DNA of 64,000 bases from Siphlonurus alternatus (lineage: Eukaryota > Arthropoda > Insecta > Ephemeroptera > Siphlonuridae): NCBI GenBank assembly GCA_949825025.1, contig OX463782.1, positions 37,039,951 to 37,103,950 on the forward strand, written 5' to 3'. A program made the position numbers and the translations under genes. Numbering within the stretch: position 1 is the stretch's first letter; the number at the start of each line of letters is the position of its first letter. The notes under the pieces were generated by a model, which had not been told where the DNA came from, made no database searches, and saw nothing but the letters and a program-made list of their open reading frames with translations. This document shows, piece after piece, positions 22,030 through 34,599 of this stretch.

Positions 22030-24723
22030 ATGGGTATATCAATAAAATTCGTACTATTATCATGTTTGATAGGATGGTGTTATCTATACGGTTGTTGGCT
22101 CTTATTTTTGGAGGTTTTACTGAGTTCTTTCCCTCTGACAATCGTGGGAACATTGCTCCTGACGGTCCTCGTGTATATTCTGCGCCTTCCTCCGCCCTCT
22201 GCGGCCCTCGTCGAGGAGGTCTTGGGTAGAGACTTGGAGGTCGAGGCAGACGAGGATGAAAACGTGGAGAACTCGAGGGAGTTTCCTTGTCGTATGAGTG
22301 TCGTGGCTCACCGGGCGTGCGGGTTTGATGCTCCGGAGAACAGCATGTCTGCAGTCAGAGCGGTATGTATGCCTAAACGGTCCTATTGATAGAGGGTATG
22401 GTCACTCCCATCCGGCTTATGAAGGCCGAATTCTGATTGGCTTAGAAATAACCCCTTTTGCCGAAACGCCTTCCTATTGGTTAAAAAGGGGTTATTTGCT
22501 TGTTGTTTACAAATTTCAACAATAAAATTTTTCTTGTAACGGTCGAGATTGACTTCACCCGGTTCAATAGAGGATTAGCCCTGGGTCCTAGCTCCCAAAC
22601 TTGAGTTTCAAACGTGATGTCTATAGGTCCAGGAAAGAGGCTGCCCTGCCGTGGAGCTTGACGTGGCACTCACGGCAGACGGAGTGGCGGTTCTGTACCA
22701 CGACAAAACACTGCAACGAATGTGTGACGTCGCAGGCAGCGTTGGTACAATGACCTGGGCTGAGCTGCAGGAGCTGGATATCTCGGTGACACATCCTCTC
22801 AGGTATAACCACTGCCTCACTGATGAAATAACCACTGCCTCACTGATGAAATAACCACTGCCTCACTGATGAAATAACCACTGCCTCACTGATAAAATAA
22901 CCACTGCCTCACTGATGAAGGTGCATTTATACACCACCCTATAAGCTTGGAGCTTGAGGCGGGATAATGAGTAGAGATAACGTAGGGAAAGGATGGTGGT
23001 CACAGCCTAGCTGTTACACGTCCCAGTATTCACAGAGAGATGAGACTGAGGGAACCGTGAAATTTTCAGTTAGGCCTCTACTTTTTATCAATGGATAAAG
23101 TGATGTTCAAAGCCTGGGGAACTAAAATATATTTATGTCACTGCACTGGGTGGAAAGCAAGATTAATTTATCCCAGGGAATTTTATAAACAGTATGGTAA
23201 CATTGGTAACCTAGTTAAAATGAAGCTATGACACTAACATGGGTAACGTTGATGCTGTCCAGAAAACCCTGCAGGACAATTTGTGACCCTCGGCTTGACT
23301 AACCTCCCCGACGTGCACTAACCGGTGATGGCCTGCTTGCAGCTACAAGTTCCCGCTTGAGAGGATCCCGCGACTGGACGATGCCGTCGAGGAGTGTCTC
23401 TCGCTCGGTCTGCGCATCTTCCTCGACCTCAAGGACAACGATACCAGGGTGAGGACCGTCCTGACTGAGGTTTCCACGTTCCTTCATCCTGAATTAAACA
23501 AATGCTGATATGGATGACTTATCCCTACGTAGTGTTCTACTCTAGACCTGGAAAACACCCCCTTAAATTTAAAAATTATTTAAAACTACAAGTTGATAAA
23601 GCCAGTTATAGAGGCTTCAAGTCATGAGTCTCGCACTGCGCAACTGTTGTCGCTAAGGTCTATCTTGCACTTGAAAATGAAGCAAAGTGTTTTTTTAACT
23701 TTTCTCAGTTATAAATCAAGTAAAAAATCTAAATCTTGAATTATCCACTGTATTTTTCAGTTTGGACCGAAGTTCCGTAAAGGAATTTTCCCTAAAAAAT
23801 CTTATTCTTAGTGAAAAAACGAAATCACGTGTGTGTTTTTTTTACATAGGTTTAGATAGGATGGTAGGAACGCCGAAAAATCAGCTGACTTGAAGCATCA
23901 ATTTAACTTCCTTGAAAAGTCCATCCCTGCGTCCCAAATCACTTTCTCGTCCCCTGTAGGGGCCCTAAATGAACTTTCCCCTCCCCTCCAATATGGCCGC
24001 TATATAAGTAGGGCGCATATGATGCGCCCTAAATTTCGCCACCATTGTAGGGAAGGGTAGGGTAGGGTAGTAGGCGAGAATGGACATTTGGGACGCCACA
24101 TTTGATTTGAGCAATGATCAGACGATTGTTTGCTTCAACCTGAGCTAAGTTGGGGAAATAATTAACAGACTTGCTGGTGAAATAACTGGAATCTGAAGAG
24201 ACTTACATAATGGACAACCTGCATGAAAATTTTTTATTGCAGAAATGAATAGAGGACATCAAACTTCATTACTCTGAATTTCGTCACAGAGTTCAGGAAG
24301 TTTTTCCTAGGTCGAGTTTGAAGGTCCTATTCTTTCATTAAAGAAGTTACGTCTCTCTCTCTATACTTTCAATTTTTTTTAAATTAGTTCCTGGGCTCTA
24401 AAAAATCAAAGTAGAATATCTTTCCACTCTATATATATAACCAATATCATCACCAATAAAAGTTCCACGTGGTTGTCAAGTTACCAAAAATGTTCTTGCA
24501 GGCGGTGACTGCCATCCTGGAGTTGATTGCGAAGTACCCGGAGCTTCCTCGTCGCACCGTCGTCACCTCCTTCTACCCCCACCTCATCTACAAGGTGGGT
24601 CTGGCCCGAATATTCGGTTTGTTGGAAAATCAGGCCCATCCTGATGTTATCTGCTTTTCTGTTGTATTTGTGTAATTTCGGGAACTTTATTAAAAAAAAT
24701 ATTTAATAGTTATTCTGATTGAT

Positions 24724-24816
<93 letters not shown>

Positions 24817-26309
24817 TGTCGTATAGGCCCCCATTATTCTACCTCTTTGTTTGCCAGAAGTTTGGTTATTTTAATTCAACAACTTTCAAAAGAACTTCTT
24901 AGGCTAAAATTATTAACATTGTACATATTCCTTTATGCAATAATGTATGGATGTAATGAATCTTGCTATATTTTATTTTATATTATTTAAGAAGGAGGTG
25001 CTTCTTGCAAGATTTTGCAATACAACTGTCATAACACGTCATGTACTTTTGTAAGATATTTGAGCAGGGGAATGTTCCTCAGTACAAGAAGAATGTCCTA
25101 ACTGTTCTCAGGTTCGCCGTGCAGTCCCTGAGTTGGTGTGCGCCCTGGCCTGGCGTCCTGGCGTCCTGGCCTTCGAGGACTACTCGTACTCTCGCTCGGT
25201 GGGCGGTCCGTACCGGCGGCGCTACGGCAGCGGTTGGCAACACTGCCTGGCGACCGTGGGAGACGTCCTTCTGGAGTGGTCCTTCCACCACCTGCTGCCC
25301 TTCCTGCTGGGTCTGCAAGCCGTCCTGGTGCACAAGGACAGTCTCGCACCGTGAGTACCAATGTGAGGCCCATTGGGGTCAATACAACGTTAAAAAATAT
25401 ATGTACCTTAAGGATTATTGTCACTAGTGTACGTTATTATTTTTTTGGTGGTAAAAAAAACATAAAATTTAGATCAGAACATAGAGAACAAAATTACTGT
25501 TCACTTTTTGAAGTAAAAAAAGTAATTATTCGGTCTAGTTTTTATGACATAACCGTAATTTTTTAGTTGAAAAATATGATGATTTGACTAATGCCCGCCA
25601 GATTTCCAATGATATTCTCACTATTTATATCCTCTATATCTCAAAAGCTAGATTGGTTATTGCTCCATTTTTTGGGCTGAAAATTTATGTTGTAATGTAA
25701 GGAAGGCTCAATATAATTTTCAGAGTGATTCACCATCTCCTACGACTAGTGACAATAATCCTTAAAATGGCATTATTGTCATTAAATATCTTTCATATCT
25801 ATGTAATAGTTTTTACAATAAAATATACACAATAAGAAACTCACTTACTAGCTGCTAGTACTATATTGTTCCTCGCCCGGAATAATGAGCTATCTGCTAT
25901 TTCAGGTGAGCGCAATTATAAGTTGTAAATCAGTATAAAGAAGCTAATTTTTTACTGCACCTGAAATAGCAGATACTGTTTATTATTGCAATGAGATCGT
26001 GGGAGGTAGATAGCTCATTATTCCAGATGAGAGACATATATGTCCTATGACTAAGTTTAGTTGAGGAGGTAAAAAATAAACGAAATTTATAAGTTAGACA
26101 AAAACACAGTCTTCTAAAAATAAAGAACATCTCTCATCCTCTCTCCGTGCCTGACAGACAATTGTTGCAGGGACCGTGTGCGACACTGGCGCAAGCTGGG
26201 CGTGCGACCCATCGCTTGGCCGGTCAACTTGCCCGCTGAGAAGGAGTTGTTCGCCCGGGTGCTGCAAGTGACGTACATGACGGACACGTTGGACGCAGAG
26301 CCGCAGTAA
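22030..26309 (+). CDS. GDE1: GDE1-like glycerophosphodiester phosphodiesterase, complete
   Basis: Six exons: 22030-22362, 22627-22802, 23343-23448, 24502-24594, 25112-25350 and 26171-26309 (stop included), 1086 nt, 361 aa, phases 0/2/0/0/2. The ATG at 22030 is the first in-frame methionine. Residues 5-52 are two hydrophobic segments, then an acidic linker (61-84). The GDPD signature follows: H94-R95 in VVAHRACGFDAPENS with E103, then E121/D123 (VELDV) and H136-D137 (LYHDKT), which are the expected metal and general acid/base residues. Exon 5 carries LEWSFHHLLPFLLG, matching the second hydrophobic stretch of GDE1 (LDWSMHN...). GDE1 is a membrane enzyme that cleaves glycerophosphodiesters such as glycerophosphoinositol and lyso-N-acylethanolamine phospholipids. 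The usual HRGG is HRAC here, a mild change next to the catalytic pair. The 4-exon-plus tail ends in QVTYMTDTL, like the SSYITDSM end of the vertebrate protein. Decayed paralogue at 36374-37140. Confidence 0.92.
22805..22920. repeat. 23-bp minisatellite in GDE1 intron 2
   Basis: Five copies of ATAACCACTGCCTCACTGATGAA, starting right at the exon 2 donor (GTATAACC). Confidence 0.9.
22950..23250 (-). mobile_element. 5S-derived SINE, truncated copy
   Basis: ATGAGTAGAGATAACGTAGGGAA, GAGACTGAGGGAACCGTGAA, AAGCCTGGGGAAC and CACTGCACTGGGTGGAAAGC match the full copy at 63150-63505. The 5S head is missing. GDE1 intron 2. Confidence 0.65.
23615..24101. repeat. Family D element and adjoining foldback, GDE1 intron 3
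   Basis: GAGGCTTCAAGT...ATCAGCTGACTTGAAGC (23615-23905) shares ends and a TAGGTTTAGATAGGATGGTAGG block with 27497-27757. Next to it, 23928-24101 begins GCGTCCCAAAT and ends ATTTGGGACGCC. Confidence 0.65.
24209..24478. repeat. MITE family A copy, GDE1 intron 3
   Basis: TGGACAACCTGCATGAAAAT and CAATAAAAGTTCCACGTGGTTG ends with family A inner blocks. Confidence 0.65.
24714..24816. repeat. (TTTA)n and (GATT)n microsatellite
   Basis: About 70 bp of TTTA units run into GATT units, in GDE1 intron 4. Confidence 0.95.
25408..25766. repeat. Foldback, GDE1 intron 5
   Basis: TTAAGGATTATTGTCACTAG at the left and CTAGTGACAATAATCCTTAA at the right, with pairing between AT-rich inner parts. Confidence 0.7.
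25868..26046. repeat. MITE family F, GDE1 intron 5
   Basis: CGGAATAATGAGCTATCTGC, GCTATTTCAGGTGAGCGCAA and their mirror partners (GCACCTGAAATAGCAGAT, TAGATAGCTCATTATTCCAG). Confidence 0.75.
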
Positions 26310-26582
26310 CTCCGCGCGCCAGGACGCAAGTGCCTTGCAGTCGCAAACCTGCCCCGAGACGTCCCTCTTAACCATGTCGCAGTATACCTGCTCTGTTTGT
26401 TGACGTCGCGGTGTGGAGAAGCTTGAATTCTGGGGACGGCTAGCCTTCTTTCTCCCCTTTGCAAGATGTTATTTCCTTGCAACCCCAGACAAATTTTGTT
26501 CACGCAAGCCTACAACTTTGGCTACTAAATGTGCCATCAGGATTTACTTCTAAGACTACAAGCTTAATTTTTCACTTACGGC

Positions 26583-26588
26583 AATAAA
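26583..26588 (+). terminator. Candidate poly(A) signal of GDE1
   Basis: AATAAA 274 bp past the GDE1 stop. It sits exactly at the edge of a MITE that begins at about 26586, so the element may have landed at or supplied the 3' end. Confidence 0.3.
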
Positions 26589-26898
26589 GTATCGACCTCA
26601 AAATTTTTATTGCAAAAATTAATAGAGCGTGCAAAGTTATGCCACTCAAATTATTTTCAGTTTTTATAGAGACCAGGAAGTATTACTAAAAAGTTTTGCC
26701 GAGGTCGGGTTTGAACCCACGCTCCTTTTAGGTCCTATCCTTTTATTGAGAGAGGCGTCTGGAGGCGTCACTTTCTCTGTACTTTCAATAATTTTTCAAA
26801 AATAGTTCCCGGACTCTAAAAAAGCTGATAAAAATCAGGGGAGCATAATTTGCACCCTCTATCCATTTCTGCAATAAAAAATTTTAAGGTTGATACTC
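26586..26898. repeat. MITE family A2 copy past GDE1
   Basis: AAGTATCGACCTCAAAATTT and AAATTTTAAGGTTGATACTC ends, family A interior with GGAGGCGTC. It starts at the candidate GDE1 poly(A) signal. Confidence 0.75.
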
Positions 26899-28329
26899 TG
26901 TTATTTGCAGCAGCTAAATAATAAATGTAGAGCTGAATTTACAGTAGCATTTTTACGTACCTCAACGTAAACTTTTGCCAAGACTATTTGAGCAACGTTG
27001 ACAATGACAACGAAAAATTCAGCACGTTAAACTTTTATGCTATGCATTCTCATGTAACGTAAATGAAGCATTTTGAATATATTGTATTATTATCTGTATT
27101 AAATATTTTATGTGACAGCTTAAATCCAAATGTAAAATTAAGTTAATGCAGTTAGTGTTTTTTACGCCCTCTCTTGCCGTGTATTATTATGTATTTATGA
27201 CAAAGAATCTCGATGGAGTTCCGTCAAACACGACTACAGTATCTCATTTTATCGCGTCCTCTCAAAAACCCCTAGTGCAAAACCGACCATCTCGGCTCGC
27301 GATAAAACGAGTTACTGTAGTCGTTTTTGAGAGGACGCGATAAAATGAGTTAGTCGTTTTTGACGGAACACCATCGATCTAAGTATTGTTTAGCAGGAAA
27401 TGATCTGTGCGGAAAATTAATCTCTACTTTTCTGCAATTTCTTGTGTTTTATTAAAAGACATTTTTACTGTACCTTTATTTTTATCTCATAAAAAAATAG
27501 AGGCTTCAAGTGATTCCTTGCGGGAAAATTTTCTCCATAAGCCACCATGTTAGAAAATTTTATTTTTAACTGTTAAAGATATTAATTTGAAACCATCTAC
27601 TACCCTTACATTTAGGGGTCTTCTGATAATGATAAAGATATTATTTTGCTCTAAAAAATTTCTTTTATTCCAAAAAAGCAATTTCGAGTTTATTTTTTTA
27701 AATAGGTTTGGATAAGACGGTGGGAGCACCGCAAAATCAGCTAACTTGAAGCCTCTATTTGTACAGTGGTGTCGTTAGAAAATTCCTCTTTCAAGATGAG
27801 AAATTTTCTTGTGCAAGCACTGTACGCCACTGAAATGTGCCATGTATTTTTTCCCAAACTTTTGCATTTCTCGTTTGGTCCCAGTACAATTTTTTGACCG
27901 ACTTTGCTCGGATTTTGTGATATTTTTCCTTTTTAACGTAAATTTGAACAAATGGTTCAATTGCTACGTTTTTCTCGCCGAGTTTTATTTTTGCACTAAC
28001 ATTTGTACATATTTTAGGCAGCTACTTTGTTTTTGTGTTTCTGCTGCTGTCTTATTGTGTGACAACTAATATGCAGCCGGCGTTTATTTTGTTTAATAAA
28101 TTCCTCTGCAATTTATCATCTTGTTTTGTTTGAACACACCTAATTTACTTCTTTTGAAATAATTATTGAACATTACAACTTGTTAATTAATAAACACACT
28201 GATGTGGTGAACTGGATTCATTTATAGTTTTACGACAGCATGTTCTAAAATAGGCATCTTATTAAAGTATATTTTTAGTTTTTGAAATATTTTTTTTCGT
28301 CTCCAAAAAATTGAGGCTAAATTTTTCTG

Positions 28330-28980
28330 TTAAGGGTAAGGTCCAATGTTAAAAACTAAAATCTCGCATGAAAATTATGGAAATTTTTTTTAAATATTTT
28401 CCTCTACACCCCGTATCAGTAGCTAAAATATTGGATCAGGTATATTTGTATACCATCAATTCAATATATTTTTTATTTCCATTTTTCCTACAATCAAAGT
28501 GTCATAATATACAATAACATTTGTTGAGGTTGATAGGACAAGTCAATAAAGAACAATGATAGGAAAAGTTCATAATGAATCAATCCATGTCAGTTAATTT
28601 TCTTCATTCTTGTTCAACAAAATCACAGTCATAAAAAGCTTTAACACTGTAGAAACACTTATCTTGGAGCAGCTTTTTCACATTCACTTTAAATTGACTG
28701 ATATCTTTTATGCACTTCACTGAGAGAGGTAGTTTATTATAAAGATTTAAGCAGCTCAAAACGGGACCATTTTTATACATTTCAAGTCTACACCACAATG
28801 AGGGAATATTATTTTTTAAATTTCTTGTATTATGCTCATGTGTTACCTCATGCTGCTTTTCTCATATGATATTTTAGCTACTCTGATAGGGGATGTATAG
28901 AGCTTTGTACAATATTTTAAATTTAAATAATTTTCATGTGAGGGGTTTTTTTTAACATTTTTGGGCGTGTTCCCCTTGAG
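28330..28980. repeat. MITE family B split by a LINE fragment
   Basis: The left half 28330-28445 (TAAGGGTAAGGTCCAATGTT, CAGTAGCTAAAATATTGG) and right half 28863-28980 (GATATTTTAGCTACTCTGAT, GGGCGTGTT) flank a LINE 3' end. Confidence 0.75.
28450..28862 (-). mobile_element. LINE 3' end with RT tail remains
   Basis: On the minus strand an open frame of 64 codons (28798-28604) has NLYNKLPLSVK and LLQDKCFYSVKAFYDCDF, the typical C-terminal tail after the reverse-transcriptase domain of Jockey/CR1-type LINEs. A 3' block with GACTTGTCCTATCAACCTCAAC follows, shared with 1345-1500 and 4630-4742. Heavily 5'-truncated, inactive. Confidence 0.7.
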
Positions 28981-29229
28981 TAAAAAAAAAATATTATCGA
29001 TCAATCACTTTTAATGCATGGCTAGACTCCAAATTTATTGCATTAAGATCGAATCTGGCTAATTAATGTGAATCTACAAATCTGGAGTCAGCAATTTTTA
29101 AATCACTCAAGCTGTGAAAATGGGACACAATATTATATTAATTAAATTTAATATTTATGGGGTACTGACCGGTATTTGAGTTAGCAATATACTAGTAAAA
29201 TGTACTGTGAATTCTATGAAGAACGAGCC

Positions 29230-32046
29230 CTACCCTGCTGAAATTTCTTGAACAAGATCTTGTACAAGTCTTGGACAAGTTTTGACCAAGATCTTGAGCA
29301 ATAATCTTGCCAAGATCTTGGCAAGATCTTGGCAAGATCTTGCGCAAGATCTTGGCAAGATCTTGGCAAGATCTTGTGCAAGATCTTGGCAAGATATTTT
29401 CTTGTGGAAGATCTTGGCAAGATCTTGGTAAGATTATTGCTCAAGATCTTGGTCAAAACTCAAAACTTGTCCAAGACTTGCACAAGATCTTGGTCAAAAC
29501 TTCTTCAAGACTTGCGCGAATTTTGCCCAAGATCTTGAGCCCAAATAATCTTACCAAGATCTTGCCAAGATCTTGGCAAGATCTTGCGCAAGATCTTGGT
29601 AAGATCTTGGCAAGATCTTGTGCAAGATATTTTCTTGTGCAAGATCTTGGTAACATTATTGGGGCTCTAGATCTTTCACAAGACTTGCAACTGTTTTGTA
29701 CTTGAAAAAATTTGTGTAAGTAAATGCAAGATCTTGACAAGATTTTCAAGATTTGGTTGCAAGATGTGATACCAAGTAGCAACCTCACAGTCGTCACATA
29801 CATTTATCCATCATCTGAAAAAAATAAAGAGTTAGTTTTTTCTGGTATGCTTAGTACATAATAGTTTTCGTTATAAGTTCGGCAGTTGTCTTGCTGGTTT
29901 CCTTTCTGTGGATATTCATCATCCTGCTTCATCTCTCCGCTCAGCGCACAATGAATCCTCTCACTCTATCCATGCACGTACGCAACGGCTAGGCCTGCGG
30001 AACCTGGGGATCAAAGACATATTTAAAGGATATTCGATAAAATTAGACATGCAAGATCTTGCTCAAGACAATTGCAAAAGGTATTGTGCAAATCTTGCCC
30101 AAGATCTTGCTCAAGAATTTTGAGCAGGGATGCATTATATACAGTATATATTTAAATGCTTGATTAACAATTTTTGTACTGTAAAACAAATTTAAACACT
30201 TCACTACTGTACAACGATGTTAATTTAATACATATACAGCCACAATTTATTGCATTAACTTAGATGCATGCATATTATATAATATGCATACACAGTATGC
30301 ATACATTGCAGTACTAGTATACATACCTTTATCAACTTTATACAAACCAAATACTGCTATGCCATTGATTTATGCACACAACATCTAAGTTTTGTCGATC
30401 TGGTATGGTTGTCGAATCCTTGATTAGAATCCATCACATCCCGGCCATGTTTGCAAGCCGCTCAGCAAGCAGGAAGCAGGTCAAGCCATCGAAATGTCAT
30501 TAAAAAAACAGACAATTTTGTGTGAGCTTAACAATATATTAAACAAAAACAACTATACATAATTTAAAGCTTACCTGGAACTGTGTAATAACTACTAATT
30601 AGCACAAATACACACAAAATCTTAATGTTTCTTCACCAGCTTCAATTTTCACCAACCGTCCATCTTAACTGTTATAAAAAAACGGTCATGCGCATTGCAT
30701 TTGTTTCACATCGTCCACTTGCGCAGTCCACTTGCGCAATGAAAACGCGCGCAAGATTTCTTCTTGCTCAAGTCTATTACTTGCAATGCCCAAGATAAAA
30801 AATCTTGGGTAAGAAAAAACTTTTTGATCAAGATTGTCATTTTAAACATGATGGTAACTTGTTCAAGAAATAATATTGAGATAAATATGAAAACATGTTG
30901 AAGATTTTTTCTTGCTCAAGATTAAATCTTGCGTACGAAACGAATTCTTGAACAAGATTGTCATTTTAATCAAGATGATAACTTCTCCAAGAAATAATAC
31001 TGAGAAAAATATGAAAAATTGTGTAAGATTTTTTCTTGCTCAAGTCTATTACTTGCTCAAGATGTAAATCTTGAGTACGAAATGACTTCTTGAACAAGAT
31101 TGTCATTTTAAACAAGACGGTAACTTGCCCAAGAAATAATCTTGAGATAAATATGAAAAAGTTTGTAAGATTCCTTTCTTGCTCAAGTCTATTACTTGCC
31201 CAAGATATGAAACTTGACTATGAAATGACTTCTTGAACAAGATTGTCATTTTAAACAAGACGGTAACTTCTACAAGAAATAATCTTGAGAAAATATTAAA
31301 AACTTGTCTAAGATTTTTACTTGCTCAAGTCTATTACTTGCTCAAGATATAAATATTGCGTAAGAAATGACTTCTTGAACAAGATTGTCATTTTAAGCAA
31401 GATGATAACTTGTCCAAGAAATAATCTTGAGAAAAATATGAAAAATTGTGTAAGATTTTTTCTTGCTCAAGTCTATTACTTGCTCAAGATTAAATCTTGC
31501 GTAAGAAACGATTTCTTGAACAAGATTGTCATTTTAAACAAAACGGTAACTTCTCCAAGAAATAATCTTGAGAAAAATATGATAACTTGTTTAAGATTTT
31601 TTTCTTGAGCAAGTTAATTACTTGCCAAGATGTTGTTCTTGCGTAAGAAATGACTTCTTGAACAAGATTACCATCGTGCGCAAGACGGTAACTAGCTCAA
31701 GAAATAATCTTGAGATAAATTCGAAAACACGAGCAAGATTTTCTATCTTGCAAAGAATATTTTCTTGCGCAAGTGAATTTCTTGTTAAGATTGTGATCTT
31801 GTGTAAGAAATGACGTCTTGAATAAGATTATTATCTTGCTCAAGATCTTGTTGAAACAAAAATATCTTATTTTGTAATTTTTTTCACATTTTTGGCTAAA
31901 ATATTATTTTTAGAAGGATAATATCCAATAATAATATTACAGACCAGCACTCAACCCTGTTGCGCCTCTTTCTTGGTCTTCTCGTGTTTACTTGGCAAGA
32001 TCTTGTCAAGATCTTGCAAAGATATGCTCAAGATTTTTGAGCAGGG
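29230..32046. repeat. AAGATCTTG-rich array within inverted ends
   Basis: 29243-29760 is a dense array of GCAAGATCTTG-like units, 10-12 bp apart and in both senses since the core is palindromic. 30060-30125 has a small block. 30760-31860 has about seven units of some 141 bp, each with CTTCTTGAACAAGATTGTCA and CAAGAAATAATCTTGAGA. 31990-32046 returns to short units. Ends CCCTGCTGAAATTTCTTGA (29233) and CTCAAGATTTTTGAGCAGGG (32027-32045) are inverted, so this looks like one large element. Many overlapping open frames here are artefacts. 30130-30760 is AT-rich without features I can name. Confidence 0.8.
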
Positions 32047-33347
32047 TATTAGAGCATTCTACGACAATTTGTTGATTTTTTATGAATTTTTAAAACTTTT
32101 TTCATGACGTCATATATATACCATTCCCAGCAAACCATGCCTTGCTGGCCTACAGCTGGCCAGCTGCTGGTCTGCTGCTGGTACTGCTGGCAGATGGCTT
32201 GCCAGCAGAGGCCAGCAGTCGGCCATTTGACGGAGTGACAGCATGCGGCTTGCCTTCAGAGGCCCATATGCTGGCCAGCACTGGTATGCCATCCATAAAT
32301 TTTGATTTTGAAATTTTTTCGGGACAAATAATTTTTATTTTTGAAACATCCCTTGTCCAAAAAATCCGCAGTGGTCAAGCGTTTGACCACTGCTTAGTGG
32401 TAGATTGGCCAGTGGTCATGGTCAGGGATTAAGTGGTCAATTCTAGTGGTCACCCTAGTGGTCACCCTAGTGGTCACCGGCCCGCCCTAGTGGTCACCCT
32501 AGTGGTCACCCTAGTGGTCACCCTAGTGGTCACCCTAGTGGTCACCCTAGTGGTCACCCTAGTGGTCACCCTAGTGGTCACTCTAGTGGTCAATTCTAGT
32601 GGTCACGCTCTAGTGGTAGCGCCGTGGTCTATTAGTGGTCAAAAAATCGTTAGTAGATGGTGATCACACGCCGTATATCACGAAGCAGTTAGCACTTTCT
32701 TCAGCCTCAGACAGTGGAAAAAATAGCTACAACATGTAATAAAATTATTATTTCACATTTCTACCTTGAATAAGTAAATTATTTCACTTAATTCAAGGTA
32801 AAAATGATACATATTATACATGCGTGTGTACAAGAAAACGACAAAAAGGCATGCACTGAGAGAGAATTTTTCATGTTTATTATTATAACATTAATAAAAT
32901 TACAATACAAAAGAAATATAATAATAATTATAAAGCATGCAAGTTTTTGAAGAATAATTACCAACCAGCGAAATATGTTCCGGCGATATTTTTGTCATGT
33001 CCCAAAGGAAGCCGACAATCATTGACTGTTTAAGGCTACCTGGAACAAATTATTCAACACAAAGTAACGAGAACTTAACAAAAGAACATTTCATAACACG
33101 TTTTATGTACTAAAAAGGTACTTATCTGACATAAAACAGCTTGATAATACGTTTTTCAGAGCTCGCACTTTGCTCGACCTCGTGTGTGCGACGCCATGAT
33201 GTTTCTTTATCACGTGACGTTGCGCATGCGCTCTAGAGTGACCACTGAGCTCAGTGGTAAAAAATCTGACCACTAGATAATTAAGTGGTCAATTTTTTTT
33301 TTTTTTTATTGACAACGGATATATTTATATGGTGCGGCCACGGCAGG

Positions 33348-33560
33348 CGCGAATCCAGGGGGGGGGGGTGCCCCTCCCCCCAAAATTTTGGATTTAACAT
33401 GGGCAATATAGGCGTTTCCCCCACTTAAATTTTTTAAACATTTTCGGTAGCCCGGCCCCGGCCCCTCTTCCAAATTTTGCAGCCGTCCCCGCCCTGCCCC
33501 CGCCTCCCCCCCCCTGCCCCAAAATTTTTTCTGGATCTGATGCGCCTGTTACGCGTTAGA
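33348..33560. repeat. MITE family H (GGCGCGGATCCAGG ends), degraded copy
   Basis: GGCAGGCGCGAATCCAGGGG, GGATTTAACATGGGCAATAT, GGCGTTTCCCCCACT, end TCTGGATCTGATGCGCCTG. Matches copies at 41511, 46172 and 59797. A scrap of the 5S SINE body (GAGACTGAGGGAACCGTGGA) follows at 33560-33610. Confidence 0.7.
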
Positions 33561-34526
33561 GGTGATCGAGACTGAGGGAACCGTGGAAATCCTCAGTTGA
33601 TCAGGACGGTCAGTGCAGTATGTATTTGCAAGCCATGAAACTCCATACCCCAACAATTAATAAGTAATAAAAATATTACACACCTCTTATCACTTAGGCT
33701 AACACTCTGACCACTACCACTTGGTCTGACCACTACCACTTAGGTCCTACCACTTAGTCTAGTGGTCCTACCACTAAGGCTACCACTTAGTCTGACCACT
33801 ACCACTTAGGTCCTACCACTTAGTCTAGTGGTCCTACCACTAAGGCTACCACTTGATGTGACCACTACCACTAGATCTGACCACTACTACTTAGGTCCTA
33901 CCACTTAGTCTGACCACTACCACTAGATCTGACCACTACCACTTAGGTCCTACCACTTAGTCTAGTGGTCCTACCACTAAGGCTACCACTTGATGTGACC
34001 ACTACCACTAGATCTGACCACTACCACTTAGGTCCTACCACTTAATCTGACCACTACCACTAGATCTGACCACTACCACTTAGGTCCTACCACTTAGTCT
34101 AGTGGTTCTACCACTAAAGCTACCACTTGGTGTGACCACTACCACTAGATCTGACCACTACCACTTAGGTCCTACCACTTAGTCTAGTGGTCCTACCACT
34201 AAGGCTACCACATGGTCTGACCACTACCACTAGGCTCTACCACTAGATTTAGTGGTCCTACCACTAAATTTAGTGGTCCTACCACTAAATCTAGTGGTCT
34301 GACCACTCATTTTAGGTGGTCAAATCATGACCACTACTCTAATTTTTGGACAAGGGATGTATTTCTAACATCCCTCAACTTAAATTCGTAAGAAAATATT
34401 AAAATTTTTAAAAAATTATACTTTTATGCTACTTTTCTTACAGTTTGTGTTGAAATCTTCATATCCGTATAAGTTCAAATATTTTGAATAATAAGTAAGC
34501 ACTATAACATCAAATATTTACTAACA

Positions 34527-34599
34527 ATTACCCAAGTGTAGGGGATAGGACACCTGCCTACGGTGCCAATGGTCCAGAGTTCGATTCCTGGTGGTGACA
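34527..34599 (+). pseudogene. tRNA-Arg(ACG)-like sequence, probably a relic
   Basis: The piece is 73 nt and ACG falls exactly at positions 34-36 (34560-34562). A-box-like GTAGGGGATAGGACA and B box GTTCGATTCC are present. Five of seven acceptor pairs form (ATTACCC / TGGTGAC), but only two anticodon-stem pairs and about three T-stem pairs hold. Most likely a decayed tRNA gene or SINE head carried inside the CCCAGCAAACC element. Confidence 0.4.

Larger units (their letters stand above)
26899..29220. other. Intergenic, repeat-rich
   Basis: No gene seen. Holds a foldback at 27211-27376 (GATGGAGTTCCGTCAAACACG / TTTTTGACGGAACACCATCG), a family D element at 27497-27757 and a family B element at 28330-28980 split by a LINE fragment. 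The rest is AT-rich sequence without recognisable features. Confidence 0.6.

Noticed and set aside
29192..29803. Long open frames rich in ARSWQDL/KILPRS on both strands
   Set aside because: They arise from AAGATCTTG repeats, which lack stops in several frames; no protein features.
32433..32663. Frame of LVVTLVVT repeats
   Set aside because: A direct reading of the CTAGTGGTCACC 12-mer array.
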